In this document: positions 33,167 through 43,474 of the stretch, piece by piece
How the letters are laid out: each line of letters starts with the position of its first letter
Numbering within the stretch: the stretch's first letter is position 1
Assembly: GCA_024291935.2 (NCBI GenBank)
Contig: CM044312.1
Location: 1,904,501 to 1,968,500, forward strand
Source of the DNA: Okapia johnstoni
Taxonomy: Eukaryota > Chordata > Mammalia > Artiodactyla > Giraffidae
DNA: 64,000 nt
Direction of reading: 5' to 3'
The notes under the pieces: model-generated
Databases searched by the model: none
What the model was told of the DNA's origin: nothing
The model's input: only the letters and a program-made list of their open reading frames with translations
Translations under genes and position numbers: made by a program

Positions 33167-33358
33167 AGTGGGGGTGCTCGCAGCAGGGGCAACCACGGGG
33201 GAGACACCATAGGGGAGGTTTCTGTAGTGGGGGTGCCTGCAGTGGGGACACCCAAAGGGGAGATATCCATAATGGGGGTCCCCGCAGTGGGGGTTTCTGC
33301 AGTGGGGATGTACACATTGGGGGTTCCTGCAGTGGGGTGCCCACGGTGGGGTGCCCAC
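33167..33358. repeat. 15-bp G-rich minisatellite, about 13 units
   Basis: Units of 14-15 bases with the pattern AGTGGGGGTNCCTGC begin at 33167, 33182, 33197, 33211, 33226, 33241, 33256, 33271, 33286, 33301, 33316, 33331 and 33345. Three units are 14 bases long. The G5 cores alternate with C-rich spacers. In one frame the array reads as a VGVPA-like pentapeptide, a by-product of its period. Confidence 0.95.
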
Positions 33359-33359
33359 A

Positions 33360-33650
33360 GCCTCCCCAGTACAGGGTCTCTGTGCTGCCGGCTCTGGAGC
33401 TGCCGCCTCCACAGTGGCTGAGCTTCTCGTCCAGCTCCATCTCTGCGAGGCGGGGACCTGGTGCTCCGCCCTGGGTCCTGAGTAGCTTCAGGCAGGAGCA
33501 GGCTCCTTCTCAAAGGGGCATGAGGCAGACGCTGCGGGAGAGGAGCGTGAAGGGCAGGGGTGTCGGGGAACAAAGGGGCTCGTCGGAGGGCAGCTGCGGG
33601 GCGGAGGGCAGGGCGGCTCCAGCTGGCGCTGGCGGCCTCGACAGCCACTC
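33360..33650. other. GC- and CpG-rich, no supported gene
   Basis: Long ORFs run through here on both strands (up to 207 residues, 33031-33654), but they traverse the minisatellite and have no domain. CpG density rises towards 33650. Confidence 0.4.
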
Positions 33651-33654
33651 CTGA

Positions 33655-33865
33655 GCTCGCAGGCCCGACAGATAATCAAGGCCTCATTATGCTGGGTGTC
33701 AGGAGAGGGGAATGTCTCCAGAGGGCGGCTGCTTAAAAAACAATTTCTGTCACCCGGCCTCGCGAATGCCAGGCCCGCTGCTCCACGCCCCACCACTGAT
33801 TGGGAGATAAATTATGCTGATTGCGCCCACGTGCGGGGTGCCATCATCAGGCTGCCCCCTGATTG
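33655..33865. other. Candidate conserved noncoding element
   Basis: A repeat-free block with several TAAT/ATTA and GATAA cores: GACAGATAATCAAGGCC, GGAGATAAATTATGCTGATT. It is AT-balanced inside a very GC-rich neighbourhood. The composition looks like a constrained regulatory element. This rests on appearance only. Confidence 0.35.
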
Positions 33866-33869
33866 CCCT

Positions 33870-34565
33870 CAGCCGGCCTCCAAGAGGCCCCCTCGTCCTC
33901 GGGGTGCTGGGGAGACCCAGGCCCCCTCGTTCTCTGGGGCGGGGAGGCCTCCGGGGTGGCCAGGGACCCTGGGAGCCCAGGGAACTCTGCCCCTGAAGCT
34001 GCACCCCGGCCCCATGGTTCCCGCAGTCACCCTTCTCTGAGGTCACCGGACAGCTCCCCGCTGACGCCGCACCAGTGACCTCGGCTGGCCGGGTCCACCA
34101 GGCGGAGGCCGAGGGTTATTCTCTGCATTGTTGTTGCTCCCCAAACTCTCTGCCAGTAGTTTTGAGACGGAGAACCAGACCCAAAACCGGTCCCCACCCC
34201 ATCTCCCCTCTCCCCTCTCCTTCAGACCTGACGTCTGCATTGTGAATGAAGAAACAAACATTTCCAGCCGTGGAGGGTCTCCTCTCTACAGGGATTCTGA
34301 GGTCAGGGCAGGAATATCTCCTCATACACCCTGGAGACCCCGGGTTCGGGTGGGGCTTCAGTAATCTGTATATTCCCTTAAAGCAAAGGATGAGATAAAA
34401 ATAGACCTAAGAACACTCTGAAAAATGGAAAGTTCTAAATGAATGTGTTAGGGATTCTTAACAGGGGGCTAACTGGCAGCTGATGCAAGATTTTGTGGCT
34501 GTCTGTTCACACTCTTCACTGGAGTTGGGGCTTAAAGCTTCCTTCTTTCTTTTTCACTTTTAAGT
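33870..34565. other. GC-rich then AT-rich, unassigned
   Basis: 33.87-34.1 kb is CpG-containing and GC-rich with ORFs on both strands. 34.37-34.56 kb is AT-rich. Nothing recognised. Confidence 0.4.
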
Positions 34566-34757
34566 GTCTTACTTTTTAAAATTGAAATATATGTGACATA
34601 TAACATTGTGCATATAACATTGTTGGAGGGGTTTGTTCTATTTTTTTAATGAACTAGAGTTGTTTTACAGTGTTATGTAACCTTGTCATAGGTGTACAGC
34701 AGATTGACTCGGTCATATATGTGGGTATATACATGCATGTATATGTACACACACATA

Positions 34758-35018
34758 TGGGCTTCCCTGGTGGCTCAGCTGGTAAAGAATCTGCTCGCAA
34801 TGCGGGAGACCCCTGGTTCAATTCCTGGGTCAGAAAGTTCCCCTGGAGAAGGGTTAGGCTACCCACTCCAGCATTCTTGGTCTTCCCTTGTGGCTCAGCT
34901 GGTAAAGAACCCACCTGCAATGTGGGAGAGCTGAGTTCGATCCCTGGGTTGGGAGGACCCCCTGGAGGAGGGCAGGGCAGCCCACTCCAGTCTTCTTCGG
35001 CTGAGTGACTGAGCACAA
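34758..35018 (+). mobile_element. Bov-tA3 SINE (two heads), short body
   Basis: Two heads at 34759 (GGGCTTCCCTGGTGGCTCAG) and near 34883 (CTTCCCTTGTGGCTCAGCTG). The body is cut short after CCCACTCCAGTCTTCTTCGG and ends GAGTGACTGAGCAC. ACACACATA-like sequence on both sides may be the target duplication but is simple-sequence. Confidence 0.9.
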
Positions 35019-35025
35019 CACACAT

Positions 35026-35178
35026 ACATATCGCTCAGTCGTGTCTGATTCTTCGCGACGCTACGGACTGTGGCCCGCCAGGCTCCTCTGTCCATGGGGA
35101 TTCTCCAGGCAGGAACACTGGAGTGGGTTGCCATGCCCTCCTCCAGGGGATCCTCCCGACCCAGAGATTGAGCCCCAG
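35026..35178 (-). mobile_element. Bov-tA SINE, antisense, head missing
   Basis: ATATCGCTCAGTCGTGTCTG to GGATCCTCCCGACCCAGAGA, ending before the tRNA-like head. Confidence 0.88.
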
Positions 35179-35454
35179 TAGTGTGCCTGTGTTAATCCCG
35201 AACTCCTGACTCAGCCCTTCCTCCCTTTCCCCTTCGGTGACCATCAGTTTGTTTCCGTGTCTGTGCGTCTGTTTCGTTCTGCATATAATTCATTTGTATC
35301 ATTCTTTCAGATTTCCACACATAAGTGACATCATATGTGTCTTTCTCTTACTTTACACAGAGTGGTCATTTCTGCGTACATCCATGTCACTGGGAATGGC
35401 GTTACTGCACAGCTTCCATCCTCACAGGGATTTGTGATCCCTGATAACTAGCTA

Positions 35455-35760
35455 GTGAGAGTCACTCAGTTGTATCCAACTCTTTGCGACCCCGTGGACT
35501 ATACAGTCCATGGCATTTTCCAGGCCAGAATGCTGGAGTGGGTAGCCTTTCCTTTCTCCAGGGGATCTTCCCAACCCAAGGATCGAACCCAGGTCTCCCA
35601 CACTGCAGGCGGATTCTTTACCAGCTGAGCCACAAGGGAAGCCCAAGAATGCTGGAGTGGGTAGCCTATCCCTTCCCCAGGGGATCTTCCCAGCCCAGGA
35701 ATTGAACTGAGGTCTCCTGCATCGCAGGCGGATTCTTTACCAACTGAGCTATCAGGGAAG
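35455..35760 (-). mobile_element. Bov-tA3 SINE, antisense, 16-bp target duplication
   Basis: Body first (GTCACTCAGTTGTATCCAAC), then two head complements, each ending AGGGAAGC (near 35640 and 35758). CCCTGATAACTAGCTA at 35439-35454 and CCCTGATAACCAGCTA at 35761-35776 form a 16-bp duplication with one mismatch. Confidence 0.95.
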
Positions 35761-35777
35761 CCCTGATAACCAGCTAA

Positions 35778-36212
35778 GTAAGTCACTAAACAGATTAAGT
35801 GAACATCTCACGGAGGCACAGGTTATGGCATCACTCTTACACTGTTGCTGGCTGGAGGCACTCCCACTTTTGTGTCCAAACGTCAGAATCTTCTGACTCG
35901 TCCTGATTTCCCTGGTGAACCGGAGGAGCGTGGGACCAGAACCTGGTTCCCCTTCTCCTTGCAGGGTGTTGCTACCCTGAGCCTTCCCATGGGAAGCGTG
36001 GCGCCGGGCCTCCTGCAGCGCGGGGCTGTGCATGTCTTCACTGATTGTGCACCCTCGCCGTCGCCGCCTGCCCTGTTCCTCTCTTGGTCACTTGGCACCA
36101 AGCTCCCGCAGGTCACTAGCAGCCTGCCAGCCTCAGCATCCCTCCTGACTGCTACCCTGAGCTGTATGTGAAGACTGGAGAACTCCGCTGATTTAAAGAA
36201 AGCACCGCTCCT
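35778..36212. other. Unassigned interval
   Basis: GC-moderate with a CpG-containing stretch at 35990-36065. No gene or repeat recognised. Confidence 0.4.
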
Positions 36213-36214
36213 CT

Positions 36215-36570
36215 AGTTGACACGTAATGTACGATGTGATGTTGGCAACCATTGGAGTTTGCAGATAAGTTCATACCCATGATTCCCTGGTGGCTCAGCT
36301 GGTAAAGAATCTGCCTGCAATGCAAGAGACCTGAGTTTGATCCCTGGGTCAGGAAGATCCCCTGGAGGAGGGACTGGCAACCTACTCCAGTATTTTTTTT
36401 TTCTGGAGAATCCCATGGACAGAAGGGCCCGGGGGCTACCATCCATAGGGTCGCAAAGAGTTGGGCAGGACTGAGCCACTAAGACTTTCACTTTCACACC
36501 TGTGAAGCCACCGCCACAATCTAAATTCATGTTCCCGTCACCTCCACATGTTTCTCCCACCATCTTAAGT
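36215..36570 (-). mobile_element. Old L1 3' region, antisense, split by a SINE
   Basis: Left 36215-36280 (GTTTGCAGATAAGTTCATAC) and right 36498-36570 (CACCGCCACAATCTAAATTC, ATGTTCCCGTCACCTCCACA) are consecutive parts of a reverse-complemented old L1 3' UTR. Confidence 0.7.
36281..36497 (+). mobile_element. Bov-tA SINE with internal T-run
   Basis: Complete head and body, TTCCCTGGTGGCTCAGCTGG to GACTTTCACTTTC. The usual CAGTATTCTTGCCTGG is replaced by CAGTATTTTTTTTTTCTGG, a local T expansion at about 36390-36401. Confidence 0.93.
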
Positions 36571-36574
36571 CATT

Positions 36575-37560
36575 GTTATATTTTACTGAATGTTAGACCT
36601 ACCTTCTGTATGGGCCTGGGTGGGGCTGAGAGGGGGCACACGCTCCGAGCACCCATGGGCCCAGAGGCTGCATCCGCAAGTGTGCGGTCCCCACTGAACA
36701 GGTCGCAGGACCGTGTGGCTGTCCCCTCGTCGGTCCCCGTGTCTCAGGGTCACTGCTCTTCACTGTCTGACGCTCCGGGTCTGAAGTGCTGCTGCTCCTG
36801 TGCTTCATCCAGGGTCTTCATTTTGCTTCCTGCAGGAAGGTAAGCCTGGCTCTGGTTTGTCCATCCTGACGGGAAGCAGAAGGCTTAGAATTGATTTTGG
36901 TAGAATTGACTGTTGTTTTAAAAGAGAGATGAAAATGGGGGAGTTGGGTACTTTTCCTGATGCCCGGGTGGTCTTTCCCAGCTCATGCTGTGTGAGTAAG
37001 AAGAAGCAGACCTAAAGAGGAGACAAATAGCCTGAGATCCTAGGACCAGCCTGCCCCTTCTCACCCTTAGTCTCAGAAGCGTCAGTGTGCTGCCTGGACC
37101 GCCTCGCATCCCTGAAACACGGAGTGGGAGTGGAGGGCTTGTAGGTGCCTTTCTGCTCTCACATTCCATGAGTTTATTTGGAGGATTGTGCCTAGACTGT
37201 GCAAAACAAGCAGTGCCTAGTGACTTACTAAGAGCAGATGTATACCCAGCATAACGCTAAGCATGACACGCTATCCCCTCCCCTGCAAATTATAGCATGC
37301 AGCCTCTACCAAGAAAGATGTTAGGGGATAGTTGAAGATATAAAGCTAGTTCCTAAGAAATACCAGAAGGTTATCTCATTTTGGACTGCCCATCAGAGCA
37401 AAGCCCATAAGCATTTAGAAGACAGGTCATTTTGAATTGGAAAAGTTGTAGTGACCCTTACGGAAGACGTAGCTTATCCTTCCAGACTTCCAAGAATTGC
37501 AGAATGATAGATGGTCTTTGAACAGGCAGAAGGGTGAGGGAAAACATCCTAGTTGCAGGT
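36575..37560. other. No recognisable gene
   Basis: Unassigned. 37.19-37.56 kb is a well-composed AT-balanced stretch immediately before the mariner; I could not place it in any repeat family. Confidence 0.4.
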
Positions 37561-37563
37561 TGG

Positions 37564-38665
37564 TATTAGGCTGGTGCAAACATAGTTGCAGTTTTGGATA
37601 GTGAATTTTAAATCATTTATAACTAGGCTCAAACACACCTTTATTAATCAAACTAGGAACCATTACAATCAACACATTTTTGCCAATGAGAAATAAGTTT
37701 GTTTATTTCTGTAGCATGGAAATCCATGCTTTGGGATTTGACGAACTCTTGGAAGGCATTTTCTGCCTCCCACTGGTTGTGGAAGTGTTCTCCCTGAACA
37801 AAGTTGTTGAGATGCTTGAGGAAGTGGTAATCAGTTGCTGAGAGGTCAGGTGATTATGGAAGATGAGGCAAAACTTTGTAGCCCAATTCGTTCAACCTTT
37901 GAAGTGTTGGTTGTGTGACTTGTGGACGGCTGTTGTCCTGGAGAAGAATTGGGCCCTTTCTGTTGACCAATGCTGGCTGCAGGAGCTGCGGCTTTCAGTG
38001 CATCTCGTCCATTTTCTGAGCACACTTCTCAGATGTCATGGTTTCGGTGGGATTCAGAAAGCTGTAGTGGATCAAACCAAACAGTGGTCACTAAACATGA
38101 CCTCCTTCTGATGCAAGTTTGGCTTTGGGAAGGGCTTTGGAGCTTCCTCTTGGTCCAACCACTGAGCTGGTCATCGCTGGTTGTTGCATACACTCCACTT
38201 TTTGTTGCATTTCACACTCTGATCAAGAAATGGTTCACTGTTGTTTTGTAGAATGAGAGAAGATGACACTTCAAAATGGTGATTTTTTAAATTTCCGGTC
38301 AGTTCATGAGGCACCAAGTTATCGAGCTTTTCACCTTTCCAGTTTGCTTAAAATGCCAAACGACTATGGTAGGGTCGACATTGCATTCTCTGGCAACTTC
38401 TCATGGAGTTGTAAGAGGACCAGCTTCCACGATGGCTCTCAGGTGGTGGTTGTCAACTCCTGTGGACCGGCCGCTGTGCTCCTCATCGTCAAGGCTCTCA
38501 TCTCTTCCACAAAACTTCTTGAACCACCCCTGCTCTGTACATTCATTAGTAGTTCCTGGGCCAGATGCATTGTTGAGGCTGTGAGTTGTCTCCGATGCTT
38601 TATGACCCATTCTGAACTCGAGTAAGAAAATCGCTTGAATTTGCTTTTGGTCTAGCATCACTTCT
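37564..38665 (-). mobile_element. Bovine-type mariner, one end missing
   Basis: The left terminal inverted repeat begins TTAGGCTGGTGCAAACATAG at 37566, preceded by the TA target dinucleotide (37564-37565). The element reads on the minus strand and breaks off at about 38665, just upstream of the transposase start, so its 5' UTR and the second inverted repeat are absent. It is diverged by many point changes, including numerous C-to-T type changes. Confidence 0.93.
37669..38661 (-). pseudogene. Mariner transposase, inactivated
   Basis: Mariner transposase binds the terminal repeats through an N-terminal helix-turn-helix domain and cuts with a DDD-type catalytic core at TA sites. The start and N-terminus are readable (MMLDQKQIQAIFLLEFRMGH..., 38401-38661, 86 residues, then the frame is lost). 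The first catalytic Asp, in the usual CDEKW motif, is Asn here (CNKKW, codon at 38204-38206). The second motif reads QDNSRPH, keeping Asp. The third reads SPDLSATDYHFL with Asp kept, but a stop codon precedes it. A frame break and the D-to-N change both make it inactive. The stop lies at 37669-37671. Confidence 0.9.
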
Positions 38666-38667
38666 CT

Positions 38668-38960
38668 GGGCCAGCAGGAGCAGACGGTTCCCTAGGAGAG
38701 GGTGGCTCCTGGCCCAGCTTGGGCAGAGGGGAGGCAGGATGGGGGTTAGGGCTGTGGGGGGAGTGAGGAGGCCCCACTTCCCTCTCAGTTCACCCGGGAA
38801 CACCAGGGTGCAGGGGTGTTGGCCGCAGCTGGGGTTCAAGCCTCAGCTCACCCTGGGCAGTATCGTCACCCCTGCACCCGAGCTCCTCAGCTCTGATAAA
38901 CGGAGATCATGAGCACCTGTGCTGGGACAAGGCATGAGAATTCAAGTGTCCAGTTTCCTT
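38668..38960. other. Unassigned interval
   Basis: GC-rich, no repeat or gene recognised. Confidence 0.4.
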
Positions 38961-38962
38961 TT

Positions 38963-39095
38963 TTTAAATTAATTAATTAATTAATTTTAATTGGAGGCTA
39001 ATTACTTTACATTATTGTAGTGGCTTTTGCCCTACATTAACATGAATCAGCCATGGGTGGACACATGTCCCCCATCTTGCACCCCTCTTTCTGTA
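38963..39095 (-). mobile_element. Bovid L1 3' end, antisense, with (TTAA)n tail
   Basis: The tail complement is TTTTTTTAAATTAATTAATT, expanded as (TTAA)n at 38967-38986. It is followed by TTGGAGGCTAATTACTTTAC and ACATGAATCAGCCATGGGTG. Only the last part of the 3' UTR is present. Confidence 0.9.
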
Positions 39096-39099
39096 ACGA

Positions 39100-39990
39100 G
39101 CTCATCAGGGGGCAAGCACGTGGCCAGTCAGCTGTGACCCACATGTCCACCCTCAGTCCCCGGCCTGTCCTCCACAGCCGTCCGCACACTCGACCGCTGT
39201 ACAGAGATTGCCGTCTGCGAGAGCGGAGACCTGGACGCGCTGTGAACTGTCAGTGCGCAGCTCCTCCTGGTGCCCTGAAGGAAACAGACTCAGGTTTTCA
39301 TCCTCCAGTGCCTGGGAGCTCCTGGCACTTCACTGCCAGTGTCTCTGCGCTCAGCACGCGCACCAAACGCCCTGACGTGCACCTTCCTAGGAGGAGCAGA
39401 CTTACGAGAATGTCACTGCTCTTGGTCCTACCAACACCTAGGAGTCTTCTCCTATATTTATTTCTTAGTTCTTCATCTCAGAGAAACCACTGTAGCCTCC
39501 ACCATCAAAACCTCCACATTCAACACCTTCTAAAATTAATGCTGAGATTGTTTCAAGACTCGCTGGCTTGGAACGGGAGAACAGCGTGGGTTCTTTACTA
39601 GGTCGCTTCAAAGTCCCATGGTGACGTCACAATCCTTTTTCTGTTTTAACTAAGCCACCACGTCCTGTCTTAAAGTTTCTCCATCTCTGAGTTGTCTTGG
39701 TGATCCTGCTGGGAAAGCCTGTTGTTATTATTTAGGTTAACAAGGCCGTGGGGCCTTTCTTTGCCCTTGCTCCTGCCCCTCCTTGGGAGAACAAGGGGGC
39801 TGAACTCAGCTTCCTGTGTCCCCTAAGCTCACTGTCGCTGGGGCATTAGGTGGCCCTGTTGTCCCAACCATTGCTCAGAGGACCCTCTGCAGATGGAATA
39901 ATGAGGGATTCGGGATTTAACGTGTTTTAAAAATATAGTACAGTGTTTTAGTTTCACATGGAAAATTACTAGATGTTCGGGTATGCCTTA
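39100..39990. other. No recognisable gene
   Basis: A 182-residue ORF (39053-39601) starts inside the L1 end and has no recognised domain. Otherwise unassigned. Confidence 0.4.
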
Positions 39991-39992
39991 TT

Positions 39993-40206
39993 AGGAGCTT
40001 CCCTGGTGACTCAGATGGTAAAGAGTCCACCTCCAATGCTGGAGACCTGGGCTCAATGCCTGAGTCAGGATGATCCCCTGGAGAAGGGAATGGTACCCAC
40101 ACCAGTATTCTTGCCTGGAGAATCCCATGGACAGGGGAGCCTTGCAGGGTGCAGTCTATAGGGTCACAAAGAGTCAGGCATGACTGAGTGACTTTCACTT
40201 TCACTT
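39993..40206 (+). mobile_element. Bov-tA SINE
   Basis: GAGCTTCCCTGGTGACTCAG to GAGTGACTTTCACTTTCACT, followed by a short A/T-rich end. The B-box is degraded (GGCTCAATGCC). Confidence 0.93.
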
Positions 40207-40209
40207 TTT

Positions 40210-41184
40210 TAAAAATTGGGAGCTAGGCCTAAAATAAGTTCACCAAAGTGATGATTTTCATGAAGTTTTGGTCTGGGACAGAGCCTCTTGACTGGCCTCA
40301 GGAACAAGGATGACAAGAAAGGAGCTGAGAAAGGAATTACCATTGGCAAACCGGAACTAGAAACCCTCGGAAAGGGTGTTCACCATTCCTGACGGCTGTT
40401 ACAGGGGACCCAGAATTTCAGCCTCTGTGTCTAGTGGTTTCAACTACCTTTTCTGAACATGGTTGTCAAGTTGAAGAGAATGACAGGTTACAGGATGTCT
40501 TGATTGAAGTAATTATAGCTCTGCCTGGATCCTTAGTGGCTCATCATTGAGAAGAATCGTAAGATTTTATGAAACAATTCTAATATAATAAATACCTGAT
40601 AAGGGAAAAGCAACTTAAAGTGAAATATGTCATAGGATGGGAAGGGCGGGATGATCTGAAGCATTCTGTCCCACGTCCTTCACCCCTCACCCCACCATGA
40701 CTGATAAATAGACGCCAAGGCATCACCTGTTATCTCCCGAACATCTAGTACTGATTTCCTAACTTTCTGGACTTTCTGTTCTAATCTGTCAGCAAAGCCA
40801 AAGTCACGGTCGTGGCAGAATACAGTGGGGAGTGTGATATGTGGCACGATTTCCTCCTCTGGTAATTTCTTGGGCTACAGGGAGCAGAGAACACAGGGAA
40901 AGAAAGAGAAGATGAAGTAAATGAGGAAGAGATAATTGTCCTTTTCATTTTAAGAATCCCACCTAATTTCTCCTTCCCAGGAGTCCAGAATAAGTAGTTT
41001 TTTCTCCTTATTTAAAAAAAGAATTAATTTGATTTCTCTAATTGGAACACTTTCTATCTGCTGATTACTAACTGGAATTGGGAATCATGAATAAAAGTTT
41101 AGAATGACAATTCAAGAGGATCATGTGATCAAGTAATTAAGTTATCTGCAAAAGAAGAATGCAAGTCTCGATTCAATGAGGAAT
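40210..41184. other. Repeat-poor; unassigned
   Basis: No recognisable repeat. The 40.90-41.18 kb part is AT-rich with TAATTTGATTTCTCTAATTG, GATTACTAACTGGAATTGGG and AAGTAATTAAGTTATC, and could be constrained regulatory DNA, but no test was possible. Confidence 0.35.
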
Positions 41185-41185
41185 A

Positions 41186-41587
41186 AGTTGGACCATAAAG
41201 AAGGCTGAGCACCAAAAAATTGATGCTTTCAAACTGTGATGCTGGAGAAGGCTCTTGAGAGTCCCTTTGACTGCAGGGAGATCAAACCAGTCCATCCCAA
41301 AGGAAATTAACCCTGAATATTCACTGGGAGGACTGATGCTGAAGCTCCAATTCTTTGGCCATCCGGTGTGAAGAGCTGACTCATTGAAAAATTACCCTAA
41401 TGCTGGGAAAGATTGAGGGCAGGAGGAGAAGAGCTTGACAAGAGGGTGAGATGGTTGGATGGCATCATTGACTCAATGGACATGAGTTTGAACAAGCTCT
41501 GGGAGATGGTGGAGGACAGGGAGGCCTGGCATGCCGCAGTCCATGGGTCACAAAGAGTCAGACACGACTGAGCAACTGAACAACAAC
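41186..41587 (+). mobile_element. BovB 3' fragment, AACAAC tail
   Basis: From AGTTGGACCATAAAGAAGGC to GAGCAACTGAACAACAACAA. Several indels, for example loss of AAGCTGAAACTCC-type duplication near 41342 and an extra A near 41437, destroy the frame. Confidence 0.93.
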
Positions 41588-41789
41588 AAACTTAGGGCTG
41601 CTGGCCTTGCTTACAAACCCGGCCCTGAGATATAAGGTGAGATTCAGGGTGATGGACTGTCGCAAGATGCTCAACCACTGATGAGGGCGTTATCTCACAT
41701 GGGAGCAAGGCGGGCATGTCTGGTGTGAGGGGTGAAGCCCGAGAGGGTCAGGAGCTTGTCCTTTCTGTGGGCCCCCTTTCCATTTCTAG

Positions 41790-42005
41790 GAAGAGACTTG
41801 TAAAGGATTATTCACAGCAGCTTTGTTCATAGTGGATAAACACCAGAAACAACCAAGAGGAACATCAGCAGCTAAATGGACAGACGCATTGTGGATTTCA
41901 AGCAGTGGAGTGACCCTCAGTGAGAAGAGGAGCATTACTGATACACAGAGCAGCCTGGATGAAGCTTGAAATAATTATCTGAGTGAAAGAAGGCAGACCG
42001 GAAAT
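41790..42005 (+). mobile_element. Old L1 ORF2 end
   Basis: ATTCACAGCAGCTTTGTTCA, CACCAGAAACAACCAAGAGG, GCATTACTGATACACAGAGC and GGATGAAGCTTGAAATAATT follow the order of the L1 ORF2 C-terminus. It is degenerate. Confidence 0.75.
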
Positions 42006-42588
42006 GAACGCGCTCTGTGTGGTTCTGTGGCCGCAGGAGGTACTCGATGTTCCCGGCGGGCCCCACCTCCTGGAATTCACGCTGCTGCGGGGTCTCACGT
42101 TGGGCATGGCTGGACCCAGGGATTCACTCCTGCCCAGTGGACCTGGCCCCTGTGGCGGGCCGTCCCTCCCGGGAAGGTGGTGCAGACACTGGGCCTTCTG
42201 TCCTGGGCCCCTGCTGGCGCTCGCCAGTAGCTCTGGGGGGACCGAGAGGCCTGGCTGTGTGTGCAGGGGCAAGGAACTGACTCCGTGTCACCGTCGATGA
42301 GGGCCCGAGGCCTGGCCACAGCTCCATGAAGGGGCCTGGCGCCCAGTCCTCTCTCCTCCAAGCCATGGGTAATGGAGGTGCCCGCTGACACCTTGATCAC
42401 AGCTCAGAGACGCTGATGTCTAAACCATTTTGAGTCTTCTGACTCATAAACATGGCATATTTCTCTACTTATTTAGGCTTTTAATAAAACTTTGTCTCAG
42501 CAATATGTTACAGTTCTCAGTATCCATGTGTTATGTATACACACGCATGCACACATTTATCCCTAACTATTGTATGTTATTACAGTGG
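42006..42588. other. Unassigned
   Basis: GC-rich at first (42.0-42.36 kb, ORFs on both strands), then AT-rich. No gene or repeat family recognised. Confidence 0.4.
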
Positions 42589-42589
42589 T

Positions 42590-43250
42590 GTTAAATTTCA
42601 GTGTTCAGTTGTTCACTAGTGAGCAAGTGTATCTTTGTATCCTGAAGACTTGCTGAACTCACTCATCTGAGAACTTTTTTTGGTATAAATTCTTTAAGAT
42701 ATTCTGCGCCTTCTAAACCAAGTCATTGTCAGATAAAGACAGTTTTTCCTATTCCTTTCCACGTGGTTTAACCTTTCTGCAAGCACGTTGAATGAAAGTG
42801 GCAAGGTTCCCAACCATAGCGGAAGATTTTTGTATTTACTGTTGAAATCAGTGTTAGCCATTGGGATGTTCAATGCTTATGCATTTCCCTCCAATCAGTG
42901 CTCTAACTGCATCCCACGAGAGTTTTGTTATGTTCCGTTTTAATTTTCATTCAGTTCAAATTCTTTTCTAATTCCTCCTGTAAATACTTTTTGACACACA
43001 TACTATGTAGAAGTATGTTTCTAATTTTGAAATATTTCAGGATGTTCTCAAATATTTCTGTCAATATTTTATGTTTAATTTTGTTGTAGTCGGAAGAAAT
43101 GCTATGATTTGTTATGATCCTATGAAATTTGATGAGGCTTCTTTTATGATCCAGAACACGGTCTCTTTGGTAAATAGTCCATGTTTACTTGAGAAGAATG
43201 TTGTTCTGCTCTTCTTGGGCGTCTTCCTATGACTCTTAGGTCAAGATGGT
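42590..43250 (-). mobile_element. Old L1 ORF2, antisense, internally deleted
   Basis: 42630-42830 matches the reverse transcriptase region complement (TCTTTGTATCCTGAAGACTT, GTTGAATGAAAGTGGCAAGG). 42880-43245 jumps to the endonuclease C-terminal region complement (CTGCATCCCACGAGAGTTTT, TTCATTCAGTTCAAATTCTT, CCATGTTTACTTGAGAAGAA). The sequence normally between these blocks is missing. Confidence 0.75.
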
Positions 43251-43257
43251 TGGTCAC

Positions 43258-43471
43258 GCATGTTAAGTTGCTTAGTCGTGTCTGACTCTTTGTGATCCCA
43301 TGGACAGTAGCCTGCCAGGTTCCTCTGTCCATGGGTTCTCCAGGCAAGTACACTGGAGTGGGTGGCTGTGTCCTTCTGCAGGGGACCTTCCCCACCAGGG
43401 ATCGAACCCAGGTCTGCTATGGCTCCTGCATCACAGGAGGATTCTTTACTTCTAGGCTACGAGGGAAGCCC
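43258..43471 (-). mobile_element. Bov-tA SINE, antisense
   Basis: GTTAAGTTGCTTAGTCGTGT to GGCTACGAGGGAAGCCC. It directly follows the antisense L1. Confidence 0.93.
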
Positions 43472-43474
43472 TAA

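Larger units (their letters stand above)
34570..35440 (-). mobile_element. L1 3' region, antisense, split by two SINEs
   Basis: Left part 34570-34757 contains TTTTACAGTGTTATGTAACC and AGGTGTACAGCAGATTGACT. Right part 35178-35440 resumes with GTGTTAATCCCGAACTCCTG, CATTTGTATCATTCTTTCAG and CATAAGTGACATCATATGTG, later positions of the same reverse-complemented L1 3' region. A Bov-tA3 and a Bov-tA fragment lie between the parts. 34570-34635 may be a separate older L1 piece. Confidence 0.75.

Noticed and set aside
33031..33654. 207-residue ORF and overlapping minus-strand ORFs of 115 and 175 residues
   Set aside because: They run through a 15-bp minisatellite that stays open because its period is a multiple of three.
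37863..38625. Plus-strand ORFs of 82-120 residues in the mariner
   Set aside because: They are antisense shadows of the transposase pseudogene on the minus strand.
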